A stretch of DNA of 64,000 nucleotides from Actinomycetes bacterium (GCA_014190235.1 BJGC01000002.1:1-64000), one strand, 5' to 3'. Numbered from the stretch's first letter, positions 16,841-26,481 are shown. The notes: generated by a model from the sequence alone, not told the origin. Numbers and translations are program-made.

Positions 16841-17527
16841 ATGACTTCGCCCCAGCCTCCCATTCATGTCGCATGCATCATGGACGGCAATGGTCGGTGG
16901 GCCAGACGACGTGGACTCCCCCGAACCGAGGGCCACACCGCTGGCGAAGAAGCACTAGCCGCCATTGTGCGTGCCGCTGCGCAGCGCAACATCGGTTGGC
17001 TCACAGTGTTTGGTTTTTCTACCGAAAATTGGGTTCGCCCTCGCACCGAAGTTCGTCACATCTTGTCGCTTCACAAAAAACTTTTTGGGCGCATCGCAGA
17101 ACTCAATAGCAACAACGCATCTATTCGCTGGATCGGTCGGCCCTTCGATGAGCCCGGTGCGCTGACACCACCATTTATCCAAAAGGCAATCAACAAAGCA
17201 ATCGCCGACACTGCAACTAATACTGGACTAGTACTCACGGTTGCCTTCGACTACGGAAGCAGAGCCGAACTGCTTCGCGCATCTCAACGCGTCATTGTTT
17301 CGGGTGGCGAAATCACGCCAGATCTTGTGTCAGCAAATATGTACGATCCAAGTATTCCACCAGTCGATGTCGTGGTGCGCACATCCGGAGAATCTCGCAT
17401 CTCTAACTTTTTGTTATGGCAAATTGCTGGTGCAAAGGTGTATTTCACGGAGCGAACATGGCCTGATTTCAACGCAGCAGAACTTGACGCAGCGATTGCT
17501 CTTGTCGAACCTAAAGTCTCGCAATGA
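16841..17527 (+). CDS. uppS: Undecaprenyl diphosphate synthase, catalytic subunit lacking the RxG tail
   Basis: The enzyme extends farnesyl diphosphate with isopentenyl diphosphate to make the C55 carrier for cell wall synthesis. The 228-residue protein has MDGNGRWA (catalytic Asp15), the EGH box (His32), FGFSTENW (57-64) and RTSGESRISNFLLW (180-193). Two things are odd. The usual AYSE motif reads AGAK (196-199), losing the Glu, and the protein ends 18 residues after WPDF with LVEPKVSQ, lacking the RRFG tail of homodimeric enzymes. The end is not a frameshift: the TGA overlaps the ATG of the helicase gene, and neighbouring frames do not encode the missing tail. The lost elements are present in the divergent neighbour at 16116-16772, suggesting a two-subunit enzyme. 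Confidence 0.93.
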   Translation: MTSPQPPIHVACIMDGNGRWARRRGLPRTEGHTAGEEALAAIVRAAAQRNIGWLTVFGFSTENWVRPRTEVRHILSLHKKLFGRIAELNSNNASIRWIGRPFDEPGALTPPFIQKAINKAIADTATNTGLVLTVAFDYGSRAELLRASQRVIVSGGEITPDLVSANMYDPSIPPVDVVVRTSGESRISNFLLWQIAGAKVYFTERTWPDFNAAELDAAIALVEPKVSQ

Positions 17528-19440
17528 CTTCCACCCCCGGCGACAATGCTGTTGCCGCTCTTCATCGCGTCACGGCTCATCTTGCAGGTTCAGAAGAACG
17601 TCCAGGGCAAGACGACATGGCTCGCGCGATTGCCGACGCTCTAGCAAAACGACGTCACATCATTGCTCAAGCCGGAACCGGAACTGGCAAATCGCTCGCG
17701 TACTTGGTGCCAGCAATATTGAGTTCTAAAAAGACTGTGGTTGCCACTGCCACAAAGGCGCTTCAAGACCAACTAGATCGTCAAGATCTTCCGCAATTGG
17801 CCGAGCATCTTGGTGTTGATTTTACATGGGCCGTAGTAAAAGGTCGCAACAACTATGTTTGTTTACAACGCCTCGAAGAACTCCAAAAAACAGATAACCA
17901 ATTTGATTTTGATGAGTTGAGCGAACGATCTAAGCGTGAAGTCGTAGACATCATTGCCTGGTCAAAAGAGACAAGTACCGGCGACATAGAAGAACTCACA
18001 CATGTTCCTCTCGATCGCACACGCCTCGCCGTCACTATCCAAAGCGACGAATGTCCGGGTGCCGCCAAATGCCCTATCGGCGAACGTTGTTTTGCCGAAA
18101 GAGCCCGTGCTGCTGCAAGTTCAGCCGACGTTATTGTCGTCAATCTTCATCTCTATGGATTACACATCGCTGGCGGCGGCGGTCTCTTGCCCGAGCATGA
18201 CATTGTTATTTTTGACGAGGTACACCAACTCGAATCCACCATGAGCGACACAGTTGGTGCCCAACTCAACCCCAGTACGTTTGCTTCGTTGGCCGCTGTC
18301 GTTCGGCGGGTTCTCACTGGCGACACTGCCAACCCACTACTCGATGCGTCTGACAAGCTCAGCGTTGCGTTATCCGCCCATGTCGGTAAGCGCCTTTCTA
18401 GTCCGCTGCCAGACTTTGTCGCTCTTCCACTCAACCAAGCACGCCAAGCGCTGAACGATATTCTTAATGCACTGCGCAATATCACTGCCGATGACCTTGA
18501 CACCACTCAACGCCGACAACGTGCGCAATCTCAGTGCACTCGTCTCTCTGACCAAATCGATGTCGCGCTCGGCATGGTTGACAACTATGTTGCTTTTGTC
18601 CAAGGTTCTACCGAGCGGCCCTCTCTTCGCATCAGCCCACTGAGCGTCGGACATGTCCTTGATACTGCTGTGTGGCAAGACCACCTTGCGATTCTGACCA
18701 GCGCCACGGTGCCACTCACTCTTCCGTCTCGTGTTGGTCTACCTGTCGAACGAACAGACGAGATCAGCGTCAGTAGTCCATTTGACTTCGAGCGCAATGC
18801 TCGTTTGTATTGCTCTCCAGAGTTTCCTGACCGAAACTCTTCTAAATTCGAAGACTTCGTGCACGACGAACTTGAGGCTCTCATTACAGCAGCAGGTGGT
18901 CGCACCTTGGCGCTCTTCACCAGTAACAATGCAATGACAGCAGCGACAACCGCATTGCGCTCGCGTGTGCCGTTTCCAATCTTGAGCCCGAGCGAACATA
19001 CGCGCTCTCAGATCATTAAATTATTTCTTGAAGACGAAGCATCGTGCATCTTTGCGTCGCAATCGTTTTTCCAGGGAGTTGATCTGCCAGGACGCACTTT
19101 GTCGCTCGTTGTTCTTGACAAACTTCCGTTTCCTCGGCCAGACGACCCCCTGCTCGAGGCTCGTCGCGAGGCCGTCGGTCGACAAGACAGTTTTTCACTG
19201 ATCGATCTTCCGATGGCGGCTACGTCTCTGGCTCAGGCTGCTGGCCGTCTTATTCGCAACACCACTGATATGGGTGTGGTTGCTGTTCTTGATCGACGTC
19301 TCGCCACTATGAATTACCGCTCCAAGTTGCTCGGAGTCATGCCACCAATGGCACGAACTCGCAATCGCACCGAGGTCGAAGACTTCTTGCGTCACATCAC
19401 GCGGTCAGCCGATACTCCATCGAGCAATTCTTCAAAATAA
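17524..19440 (+). CDS. DinG/XPD-type ATP-dependent DNA helicase with iron-sulfur cluster
   Basis: The 638-residue superfamily 2 helicase has Walker A QAGTGTGKS near residue 53, VVATATKALQDQL, the DEVH box (IVIFDEVHQLE), SATVPLTLPSR, FFQGVDLPG and motif VI QAAGRLIRN. Between motifs I and II lie four Cys (YVCLQ, then ECPGAAKCPIGERC) that fit the XPD/DinG iron-sulfur cluster. Such enzymes unwind D-loops, R-loops or damaged DNA. The ATG overlaps the uppS stop. It resembles the actinobacterial DinG/YoaA group, without the exonuclease domain of some Firmicutes DinG. It converges with era; the 41-base gap shows no clear terminator. Confidence 0.93.
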   Translation: MTSTPGDNAVAALHRVTAHLAGSEERPGQDDMARAIADALAKRRHIIAQAGTGTGKSLAYLVPAILSSKKTVVATATKALQDQLDRQDLPQLAEHLGVDFTWAVVKGRNNYVCLQRLEELQKTDNQFDFDELSERSKREVVDIIAWSKETSTGDIEELTHVPLDRTRLAVTIQSDECPGAAKCPIGERCFAERARAAASSADVIVVNLHLYGLHIAGGGGLLPEHDIVIFDEVHQLESTMSDTVGAQLNPSTFASLAAVVRRVLTGDTANPLLDASDKLSVALSAHVGKRLSSPLPDFVALPLNQARQALNDILNALRNITADDLDTTQRRQRAQSQCTRLSDQIDVALGMVDNYVAFVQGSTERPSLRISPLSVGHVLDTAVWQDHLAILTSATVPLTLPSRVGLPVERTDEISVSSPFDFERNARLYCSPEFPDRNSSKFEDFVHDELEALITAAGGRTLALFTSNNAMTAATTALRSRVPFPILSPSEHTRSQIIKLFLEDEASCIFASQSFFQGVDLPGRTLSLVVLDKLPFPRPDDPLLEARREAVGRQDSFSLIDLPMAATSLAQAAGRLIRNTTDMGVVAVLDRRLATMNYRSKLLGVMPPMARTRNRTEVEDFLRHITRSADTPSSNSSK

Positions 19441-19481
19441 ACTTTTCACTAATCTGTTGACCGATGGTCTTTATCGCAGTT

Positions 19482-20321
19482 TTAATAACCGAGTCTTTGC
19501 ACTTTGCCGGCATTGCGTTGCCAATTTTTGTCAACCACGACCTTTAGTTCAAGAAACGCGCCCTCGGGCATCTGTGCGCGCGCTGCAATGCCCACTTTTT
19601 TCAGAAGTTCGCCGCCTTTGCCGATGACCATTCCCTTTTGGCTATCGCGCTCGACGATGATTTCGCATTTCACTAATGGCCACTCCCACTCAGTCACACG
19701 CGTGGCGATGGAATACGGCAACTCATCGTCTAAGACGTGCAGCAGTTGTTCTCTCACTAACTCAGCCACCCACTGAGCTTCGGGAGTGTCTGTTGTCATT
19801 CCATCAGGAAAATACTTCGGCCCATCTGGCATTTGCGCAGCCAACTTTGTCAACAACACATCAATTCCGGCACCGGTTCTGGCCGAGATAGGGAAATACT
19901 CTGCTGCTCCGAGCGCACCTACAGCAGCCAACTGAGCCATGACTTTGGCGGGCGTTGTGCGATCAGTCTTATTCACGATGACAAATGCCTTTGCAATATC
20001 AATCCGATCAGCAACCCACTTGTCACCGCGTCCAAATGGTTCAGTTGCATCAATCAACAGACACACCACATCAACATCGCTCACGCTCTCAATTGCAGTG
20101 GCATTCACTCTTTCGCCAAGAGCACTGACGGGTTTGTGTATTCCGGGAGTATCGACAAAAACAATCTGTGTCTCACCCCGATTCCAGACACCTCGCACAC
20201 GCGTGCGCGTTGTTTGAGGTTTATTCGAGACGATGCTTACTTTCTCGCCACAAATAGCATTCAATAATGTGGATTTTCCGACATTGGGTCTCCCCACAAA
20301 AGTCACAAATCCGCTTCGCAC
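19482..20321 (-). CDS. era: GTPase Era
   Basis: Era binds the 3' end of 16S rRNA and helps 30S subunit maturation. In 279 residues the protein has G1 GRPNVGKST, the switch region SNKPQTTRTRVRGV, G3 DTPGIHKP, G4 NKTD, G5 SARTG, and a C-terminal KH domain with VIGKGGELLKKVG. It starts at GTG 20321; no ATG matches the family start (SGFVTFVGRPNVGKS). It lies 18 bases after an acyl-CoA ligase gene rather than after corC/ybeY as in many bacteria. Confidence 0.97.
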   Translation of the reverse strand: MRSGFVTFVGRPNVGKSTLLNAICGEKVSIVSNKPQTTRTRVRGVWNRGETQIVFVDTPGIHKPVSALGERVNATAIESVSDVDVVCLLIDATEPFGRGDKWVADRIDIAKAFVIVNKTDRTTPAKVMAQLAAVGALGAAEYFPISARTGAGIDVLLTKLAAQMPDGPKYFPDGMTTDTPEAQWVAELVREQLLHVLDDELPYSIATRVTEWEWPLVKCEIIVERDSQKGMVIGKGGELLKKVGIAARAQMPEGAFLELKVVVDKNWQRNAGKVQRLGY

Positions 20322-20339
20322 CGTGTCAGGCTACTGACA

Positions 20340-21899
20340 TCAGACTTGGCTTGCGCGTCCCTCCCAATATGGACCTCGCAACTCACGTTTAAGAATCTTG
20401 CCTGAGCCAGTTTTTGGCAACTCTACTGACCACGACAATGACCGTGGAATTTTATAACTCGCCAAATGGACACGAGTATGTGCATTGACATCGGCCTCAC
20501 TGAGGTCAGAACCTGGCCGTTTGACCACAACGGCGTGCACAAGTTCTCCCCATTCCTCACTCGGTATTCCAAAAACTGCCGCCTCGTAGATATCAGGATG
20601 ATTTTCAAGCACCGACTCAATTTCAGCGGGATACACATTCATTCCGCCCGAAATAATCATGTCTTTCTTGCGATCGCAAATATAGTAATACCCTTCGTCG
20701 TCGCGGTAGGCGATGTCTCCGACAGTTTGATACCCATCTCTTTGGTCTGCCGTGTACTTGTCGTGTTGCTTGTAATAATCTGCAAAAACAGATGGGCTTT
20801 TCACGAACAACTCCCCTGGATTCTCGGGCCCACATCCGATGACTTCGACACCGTCATCGTCAAACAACTTAATCTCAACCATTGGTGAGGGCTTTCCACA
20901 CGAGCCTGGCTTTCGGAGTTGATCTTCTGGACGCAGAACGCAATTCACTCCAAGTTCTGTGCTGCCATACACCTCAAATAACGATTGTTCAGGAAAGTCG
21001 GCAAGATACATTTTCTTGAGCGTGAAACTCCAAGGCGCAGCGTTAGCAATCATCACTCGCATCGAAGTGCGATCAAACTGTGATTTTATTTCCGGTTCGA
21101 GGTTGCAGATCATCCGTATCGGAGTTGGCGCACTAAACGTTGACGTGGCTCGATATGTGTCGACCAATCTCAGCCAGTCAACGGGATCAAACTTGCGCTG
21201 TAAAACAACAGTCTGTCCCATCGCTTGCGCGGTAGCCATGAATCCGCCAGGGCCACTGTGATACAGCGGGCCCGTCGTGATGTAAATATCCTCTGTCGAA
21301 TATCCGATGTGAGCAAGCAATGCCGCACCTTGTTCTGGAGAACCTGGCGACGTTCGTAACGCACCTTTTGGTTTGCCGGTCGTTCCCGATGTGTAGATCA
21401 TTGTGCCTCCAGGCTCGCGATCGAGTGGCACGAGTGGTTCATGGTCTGAGGCTTTGCTCATCAACTCATCGGCGGAGTCCATCTCGCTTGGGGCGATACC
21501 GTCATACACGAGTATTAGATTTACCTTTGGCAGTTGATTGCGAATTCTTTCAAAGAGTTCGGCGTATTCGGCGTCGACATACACGACCGTCGCATCACTG
21601 TGATCAGTAACGTACGCTGCTTCGTCGTCAGATAATCGATAGTTCAATGGAACAGCTGTCACTCCGAGTTTGCGTGCAGCATTTGCCATAGTGACTATGC
21701 CGATTGAGTTTGGCCCGCACCACACCATTTTCGTTCCGGGTTCGACATTTCCTGATGCCAGCAATACGTTGGCGAGTCTGTTGACCTGAATGTTGAGCTC
21801 TGACCATGTCAGTGTCCGAATCTCTCTATCGGGCCTGTCTTCAATCACCGCCATCTTGTGTGGCTGAGTCTGGGCATAGGTCGTAAGGAAGTCAGGCAT
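20340..21899 (-). CDS. AMP-forming acyl-CoA synthetase (FadD-like)
   Basis: This 519-residue ANL-superfamily ligase activates a carboxylic acid through an acyl-adenylate to the CoA thioester. Motifs are the P-loop MIYTSGTTGKPKGAL near residue 168, the adenine site YGSTELG, the hinge DIAYRDDEGYYYICDRKKDMIISGGMNVYP and the C-terminal Lys in PKTGSGKILKR. Subgroup and substrate are not certain; it could use medium/long-chain, steroid-side-chain or aromatic acids. It sits upstream of era on the minus strand and diverges from a MaoC-type hydratase gene, consistent with a beta-oxidation-like module. Confidence 0.9.
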   Translation of the reverse strand: MPDFLTTYAQTQPHKMAVIEDRPDREIRTLTWSELNIQVNRLANVLLASGNVEPGTKMVWCGPNSIGIVTMANAARKLGVTAVPLNYRLSDDEAAYVTDHSDATVVYVDAEYAELFERIRNQLPKVNLILVYDGIAPSEMDSADELMSKASDHEPLVPLDREPGGTMIYTSGTTGKPKGALRTSPGSPEQGAALLAHIGYSTEDIYITTGPLYHSGPGGFMATAQAMGQTVVLQRKFDPVDWLRLVDTYRATSTFSAPTPIRMICNLEPEIKSQFDRTSMRVMIANAAPWSFTLKKMYLADFPEQSLFEVYGSTELGVNCVLRPEDQLRKPGSCGKPSPMVEIKLFDDDGVEVIGCGPENPGELFVKSPSVFADYYKQHDKYTADQRDGYQTVGDIAYRDDEGYYYICDRKKDMIISGGMNVYPAEIESVLENHPDIYEAAVFGIPSEEWGELVHAVVVKRPGSDLSEADVNAHTRVHLASYKIPRSLSWSVELPKTGSGKILKRELRGPYWEGRASQV

Positions 21900-21986
21900 A
21901 GGTCTATTTATTATCAGATTTTTGACCCCCCAATTTTCAGCGGTCGCGATTTCTGCGCACTTGTCGATTCATGACAGACTTGCTAA

Positions 21987-22445
21987 ATGACAACACGAAG
22001 CATCAACGGAACAGCAGGCCTTCAAGAACTCATTGGGCAACATCTCGGATACTCCGATTACATGACTGTGACGCAAGAGCAAGTCAATACATTTGCCGAT
22101 GCCACTGGAGACCATCAATGGATCCATGTCGATGTCGCTCGAGCAACAGCAGGACCATTTGGTGGACCAATCGCACATGGATATCTGACGTTGTCACTGG
22201 GACCTGTGTTCTTGCCACAGATATTTACGGTCTCTGGATTCTCAATGGGCGTTAATTACGGATGCAATAAGGTACGTTTTCCGTCCCCAGTGCCTGTCGG
22301 TTCTTCGTTGAGGGCAGGCGTAAAACTTTTGAATGTTGAAGAGATCGCCAATGGCGTTCAAATTACACTTGAGACAACCTTTGAAGTGCGAGATGCCGCT
22401 AAGCCATCGTGCGTTGCTGAAGTTATTTTCCGGTACTACGTTTAA
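21987..22445 (+). CDS. MaoC-like (R)-specific enoyl-CoA hydratase
   Basis: This 152-residue hotdog protein has the hydratase-2 motif with catalytic Asp and His in FADATGDHQWIHVD, then GPFGGPIAHGYLTLSL. Single-domain MaoC proteins hydrate trans-2-enoyl-CoA to (R)-3-hydroxyacyl-CoA. The position between two acyl-CoA ligases and next to an acyl-CoA dehydrogenase suggests a catabolic role. Its TAA shares bases with the stop of the convergent oxidoreductase (22442-22445). Confidence 0.9.
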   Translation: MTTRSINGTAGLQELIGQHLGYSDYMTVTQEQVNTFADATGDHQWIHVDVARATAGPFGGPIAHGYLTLSLGPVFLPQIFTVSGFSMGVNYGCNKVRFPSPVPVGSSLRAGVKLLNVEEIANGVQITLETTFEVRDAAKPSCVAEVIFRYYV

Positions 22446-23416
22446 CGAAAGTTTGTCATTACCTTTTTGGCAAACAACTCAATCGTTTGAGTTGACGGGT
22501 AGTCCGGACACCAGGGAACAAATCCCGTGCACCCAGCATCTAAATATCGCTGGATTTTTTCGCTCACTTGGTCTGGAGTGCCCACGAGCGCCTTGTCTCG
22601 CCACACTTCAAGGGACTCCCCTGACATGCTACGAGAACCTGCTTCAACGAGCTCTTTTTCCGTCTCGCGAATAAAGACCTCGCTCGACACAGTCTTGCGA
22701 ATTTCAGATTCGTCACGACCAACAACTTTGCAGTGTTCTTGCAAAATTGCTCGTTTCTTTGTGAACTCTTCAACTGAACTTCCGAAGTTTGAGACATCTG
22801 CATGCTGTGCCACAACTCTGAGCGTGAGTTGCTCGCCGCCGCCGCCGATCCAGATGGGTGGATGTGGCGTCTGGACGGGCTTGGGATCACAATTAGCCCG
22901 GCTAAGTTTGTAGTACTTTCCGTCATAGTTGGTCTCAACGTTTGTCCACATCGATTTCACGATCTCAACGCTTTCTTTCAGCATTCCGATTCGGTCTGAC
23001 GGTTTATGAAATTCAAACCCATAGCCCTTGTACTCGTTCTCATACCACCCGGCACCGATTCCCCAATCCAACCGACCACCTGAGATCACATCGACCGTTG
23101 ACGTGATCTTTGCCAACAACGATGGATTGCGATAACTATTGCAACCCACCATCTGGCCCAATCGAATCCGACTCGTCCGCTGACTGATCGCTGCCATCGT
23201 TGTCCAACACTCAAACACTGTCTCGTGAGCGGGCATTGGCACATTGTGGAAGTGGTCGTACACCCAGATGGAGTCAAATCCAAGCTCCTCGGCTTTGACT
23301 GCAATGTCAACGGCGGCGTTCCATTTGTTGACGGCTCCGTCGATCGAAGAGAGTTCCATCTTCCAGCCTTGTGGCATGAATACGCCAAATAGGGGCTCAT
23401 GTTCATATTTTGTCAT
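22442..23416 (-). CDS. LLM-class F420-type oxidoreductase
   Basis: The 324-residue protein is a luciferase-like TIM barrel: FGVFMPQGWKMEL at the start, LGFDSIWVYDHFHNVPMP, SRIRLGQMVGCNSYRNPSLLAKI, DVISGGRLDWGIGAGWYENEYKGYGFEF, and PPIWIGGGGEQLTLRVVAQHAD. These patterns match the predicted F420-dependent branch common in Actinobacteria, whose members oxidise alcohols or reduce C=C bonds, mostly with unknown substrates. It diverges from an acyl-CoA ligase gene at 23492 across an AT-rich 75-base gap. Confidence 0.88.
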   Translation of the reverse strand: MTKYEHEPLFGVFMPQGWKMELSSIDGAVNKWNAAVDIAVKAEELGFDSIWVYDHFHNVPMPAHETVFECWTTMAAISQRTSRIRLGQMVGCNSYRNPSLLAKITSTVDVISGGRLDWGIGAGWYENEYKGYGFEFHKPSDRIGMLKESVEIVKSMWTNVETNYDGKYYKLSRANCDPKPVQTPHPPIWIGGGGEQLTLRVVAQHADVSNFGSSVEEFTKKRAILQEHCKVVGRDESEIRKTVSSEVFIRETEKELVEAGSRSMSGESLEVWRDKALVGTPDQVSEKIQRYLDAGCTGFVPWCPDYPSTQTIELFAKKVMTNFR

Positions 23417-23491
23417 ATTGCCACGCTACGCCACGGCGAGCATTTCTCCCTCCATAGCGGATGAAATAATTTTTTTGATTAGTGTTTTTTG

Positions 23492-25141
23492 ATGTCCTTA
23501 ACGCCAGACACCAGCATCGCCCATGTCTCTGTCGCTGAATTACATGAGGCCATCGCTGCTCTGCAGCCCGACAAAGAATGTTTGATATTTCGTGACCAAA
23601 GGCTGACATGGTCTGATGTCACAGAACGAACACGACGTTTAGCGAACTACCTCATCACACAGAATCTTGGTTGTCACACAGAGCGCCAACATCTACTCGG
23701 ACACGAGTCAGGACAAGATCACTTAGCGATCTACTTACATAATGGCAACGAATACCTTGAGACAATGCTCGGATGTTTTAAAGCACGAGTCGCACCATTT
23801 AACGTCAACTACCGCTATGTCGCAGAAGAGCTGACGTATCTCCTGAACGATTCACAGGCAACGGCGATTGTTGTGCATTCCCAATTTGCACCGATCTTGC
23901 AAGAAGTTCTGCCTCACCTCTCACGACTTCGCGTCATTATCCAGGTTCGCGACGGCAGTGCGAACGAACTGCTGCCCGGAGCAGTGTGGTACGAAGACGC
24001 GTTAGAGCAATCTTTGGCAACTAAACCCGATGTGGTCTGGAGTGGCGACGATCTTTACATCCTGTACACCGGCGGCACTACTGGGATGCCAAAAGGTGTT
24101 TTATGGCGCAACGCTGATGCGTTGACTGAGTGCTTTGGAGGATCAAAGACCGCCGTGAGCGTTGAAGACTTTTTAGCCGAGGCCACCACTGGACTTCGCG
24201 CTATAGCGTCGCCACCATTTATGCATGGGGCTGGGCATTGGGTGAGTTTTAGAATCTGGAACGGTGGAGGCACCGTCATCGTGCAGTCAATTCCAGAACG
24301 ACTTGACCCGCACGATATTTGGAGTCTTATTGAACGTGAAAAAGTCAACTTCTTATTAATTGTCGGTGATGCGTTTGCCAGACCATTGCTTGATGGTCTC
24401 ACGTCACAGTCATACGACCTCAGTTCTTTGCTCTCTATTCTTTCTGGTGGCGCTCCGCTCTCGGCGCATCTAAAAATTGAATTCCACACTCATCTACCGT
24501 CAGTGATCGTCATTGACGGGTTGGGTTCATCAGAAGCAGGCGGTCAACTCGCACAAGTGACAGCGGGTGGCACAGCCACAACCGGAACTTTTTCATTACA
24601 AGAACAAAATCACATCTTGTCTGAAAATCTGGACCGTGTTCTTGAGCCTGGACATGAAGACTTGGGCTGGCTCGCAAAAAGTGGTCGACTGGCGTTGGGG
24701 TATTTTGGTGATCCCGTCAAAACAGCACGCACATATCCAATAATTGACGGTGTGCGCTATGCGGTGCCTGGTGATCGGGCCAAAGTCACGGCTGACCTTA
24801 TGGTCGAACTGCATGGACGCGATTCAGTCACCATCAACTCAGGTGGTGAAAAGATCTTTGCCGAAGAAGTCGAAGCAGCCATTAAAGGTCACCCCAGTGT
24901 TTATGACTGTGTTGTGGCCGGACGACCAAGTGACCGCTGGGGCAACGAAGTTGTGGCGGTGGTTCGAATCCGTCAAGGACACACCCCTGACACTGAATCA
25001 TTGTTGTCACACGCCGCAGAGCATATAGCCCGCTACAAATTGCCAAAGGCTTTTGTCTTTGTGAACGAAATTTCTCGCTCACCGTCTGGCAAGGCCGACT
25101 ATAGGTGGGCCAAACAAATAGCGATTGATGCTCAGCAATAA
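23492..25141 (+). CDS. AMP-forming acyl-CoA synthetase
   Basis: A second ANL ligase in the acyl-CoA module, 549 residues. It has the P-loop ILYTGGTTGMPKGVLWRN (GG where SG is common), the aromatic binding region PPFMHGAGHWVSF, the adenine site DGLGSSEAGGQ, the hinge region GRDSVTINSGGEKIFAEEVE and the C-terminal Lys in RSPSGKADYRWAK. The pattern resembles the acyl-CoA synthetase group near mycobacterial FadD3/FadD17-like enzymes; the substrate is not known. A TTG lies directly before the ATG at 23492, but the ATG is the natural start. Its stop abuts that of the convergent acyl-CoA dehydrogenase with no intervening base. Confidence 0.9.
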   Translation: MSLTPDTSIAHVSVAELHEAIAALQPDKECLIFRDQRLTWSDVTERTRRLANYLITQNLGCHTERQHLLGHESGQDHLAIYLHNGNEYLETMLGCFKARVAPFNVNYRYVAEELTYLLNDSQATAIVVHSQFAPILQEVLPHLSRLRVIIQVRDGSANELLPGAVWYEDALEQSLATKPDVVWSGDDLYILYTGGTTGMPKGVLWRNADALTECFGGSKTAVSVEDFLAEATTGLRAIASPPFMHGAGHWVSFRIWNGGGTVIVQSIPERLDPHDIWSLIEREKVNFLLIVGDAFARPLLDGLTSQSYDLSSLLSILSGGAPLSAHLKIEFHTHLPSVIVIDGLGSSEAGGQLAQVTAGGTATTGTFSLQEQNHILSENLDRVLEPGHEDLGWLAKSGRLALGYFGDPVKTARTYPIIDGVRYAVPGDRAKVTADLMVELHGRDSVTINSGGEKIFAEEVEAAIKGHPSVYDCVVAGRPSDRWGNEVVAVVRIRQGHTPDTESLLSHAAEHIARYKLPKAFVFVNEISRSPSGKADYRWAKQIAIDAQQ

Positions 25142-26380
25142 TTAGAGCGGTAAGTCCCCGGTTGCTTTACGGGTGGTTCCGTCGTCGGTGAAAGCCTTAA
25201 TAGTGTTTTCGGCAATTCGCATTTGATGAATTTCGTCTGCGCCATCGGCAAATCGCGCCCATCGTGCGTGTTGCATCATATTGGCGAGTGGCGTGTCTGT
25301 GGAGTAGCCCAGCGCACCATGTACTTGAATTGCACGATCAATAATGCGGTTCAAACTGTTGGCCACAAAATGCTTTGCCATTGACACCTCGGTGCGAAAG
25401 TCATCACCGCGATCAATCTTGTAAGCGGCGTGCAGAACCATCAATTTGCACTGATACATCTCCATGGCCGAGTCAGCAATCATCCATTGCACTCCTTGTT
25501 TTTCTGCCAAGAAAGAACCATGTGAATAACGCTTGAGAGAACGATCGACCATCATGTCAAGCGCCATCTCTGCTTGGGCGATCCAACGCATGCAATGAGC
25601 AAGCCGAGCAGGTCCGAGTCGGTATTGGCCCAACCTGTGTCCGTTCCCGCGACCACCCAGAATCTGAGAGTCATGTACCCGCAAGTCTTCGATCACGATT
25701 TCGCTGTGACCGCCCGGACCATGCATTGTCTCGACCTCGCGCACATTGTTCCAGCCCTCCATCGGCAGATCGATAATGAATGCCGTGTTTGCGCCACGAG
25801 AACCTTCAGGTACGTCCATCTCTGTGCGCGCAATCAAAATCGCGAACTTGGCCCGATTTGCTCCGGAAATAAACCATTTGTGTCCATTGAGGATCCACTC
25901 ATCACCATCTTTGATTCCGTGTGTGCGAATCAATGTTGGATCTGAGCCTGCAACTTCAGGCTCTGTCATTGCAAAACACGATGAAGAAACGCCATCACAC
26001 AGCGGCTTGAGGTACTTGAGCTTTTGTTCGTCGGTGGCCCAATGCAAAAGCGTGTGCATGTTGCCCTCATCAGGAGCTTGGCAATTTAACACCCACGGAC
26101 CAACACGCGTCTTTGCTGATTCAGCCTGCACCATTGCGAGAGCAACATGTCCGAGGCCCATACCACCCCATTCAGGCGGCATGTGGGGAAGCCATAGCCC
26201 TTGTTTGACTGCTTCTTTTCGCAAGCCGATCAATTCACGAATATATTTACCGTGGTCTTCGGGCGCCATCTCTTCGCGGTGGCCAAAGGGCTCGATTGCT
26301 GGTCGAATCGTATGGTCAACAAAATCACGAACCCTCAATCGGATCTCTTCATGTTCAGGTGCAAGCGTAAAATCAATCAT
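25142..26380 (-). CDS. Acyl-CoA dehydrogenase
   Basis: The 412-residue FAD enzyme oxidises acyl-CoA to 2-enoyl-CoA. It has CFAMTEPEVAGSDPT, KWFISGANRAKFAILIART, a FAD-contact region GQYRLGPARLAHCMRWI, and the C-terminal ALGYSTDTPLANMMQHARWARFADGADEIHQMRIA. The last stretch has Asp in ADGADEIH where the catalytic Glu or its substitute is placed in this branch. An in-frame start exists 72 bases upstream, but the ATG at 26380 follows a GGGGGA site and gives the family N-terminus (MIDFTLAPEHEEIRLRVRDF). It completes the ligase/dehydrogenase/hydratase set of this region. Confidence 0.92.
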   Translation of the reverse strand: MIDFTLAPEHEEIRLRVRDFVDHTIRPAIEPFGHREEMAPEDHGKYIRELIGLRKEAVKQGLWLPHMPPEWGGMGLGHVALAMVQAESAKTRVGPWVLNCQAPDEGNMHTLLHWATDEQKLKYLKPLCDGVSSSCFAMTEPEVAGSDPTLIRTHGIKDGDEWILNGHKWFISGANRAKFAILIARTEMDVPEGSRGANTAFIIDLPMEGWNNVREVETMHGPGGHSEIVIEDLRVHDSQILGGRGNGHRLGQYRLGPARLAHCMRWIAQAEMALDMMVDRSLKRYSHGSFLAEKQGVQWMIADSAMEMYQCKLMVLHAAYKIDRGDDFRTEVSMAKHFVANSLNRIIDRAIQVHGALGYSTDTPLANMMQHARWARFADGADEIHQMRIAENTIKAFTDDGTTRKATGDLPL

Positions 26381-26481
26381 GAAATCCCCCAAAACTCTAC
26401 GTCTCAATAGTCTGACGCAAATCGCCTCAAACTGACGAGTCCAAGCAGACACTCTTGAAAAATGTGCTCTAGCCTAGAACT

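Noticed and set aside
17480-17640. Frameshift explaining the missing C-terminus of UppS
   Set aside because: The stop overlaps a good helicase start (ATGA), and no neighbouring frame encodes an RRFG-like tail.
25746-26435. Long open frame opposite the acyl-CoA dehydrogenase gene
   Set aside because: No recognisable domains, Ser/Arg/Pro-rich composition typical of an antisense shadow.
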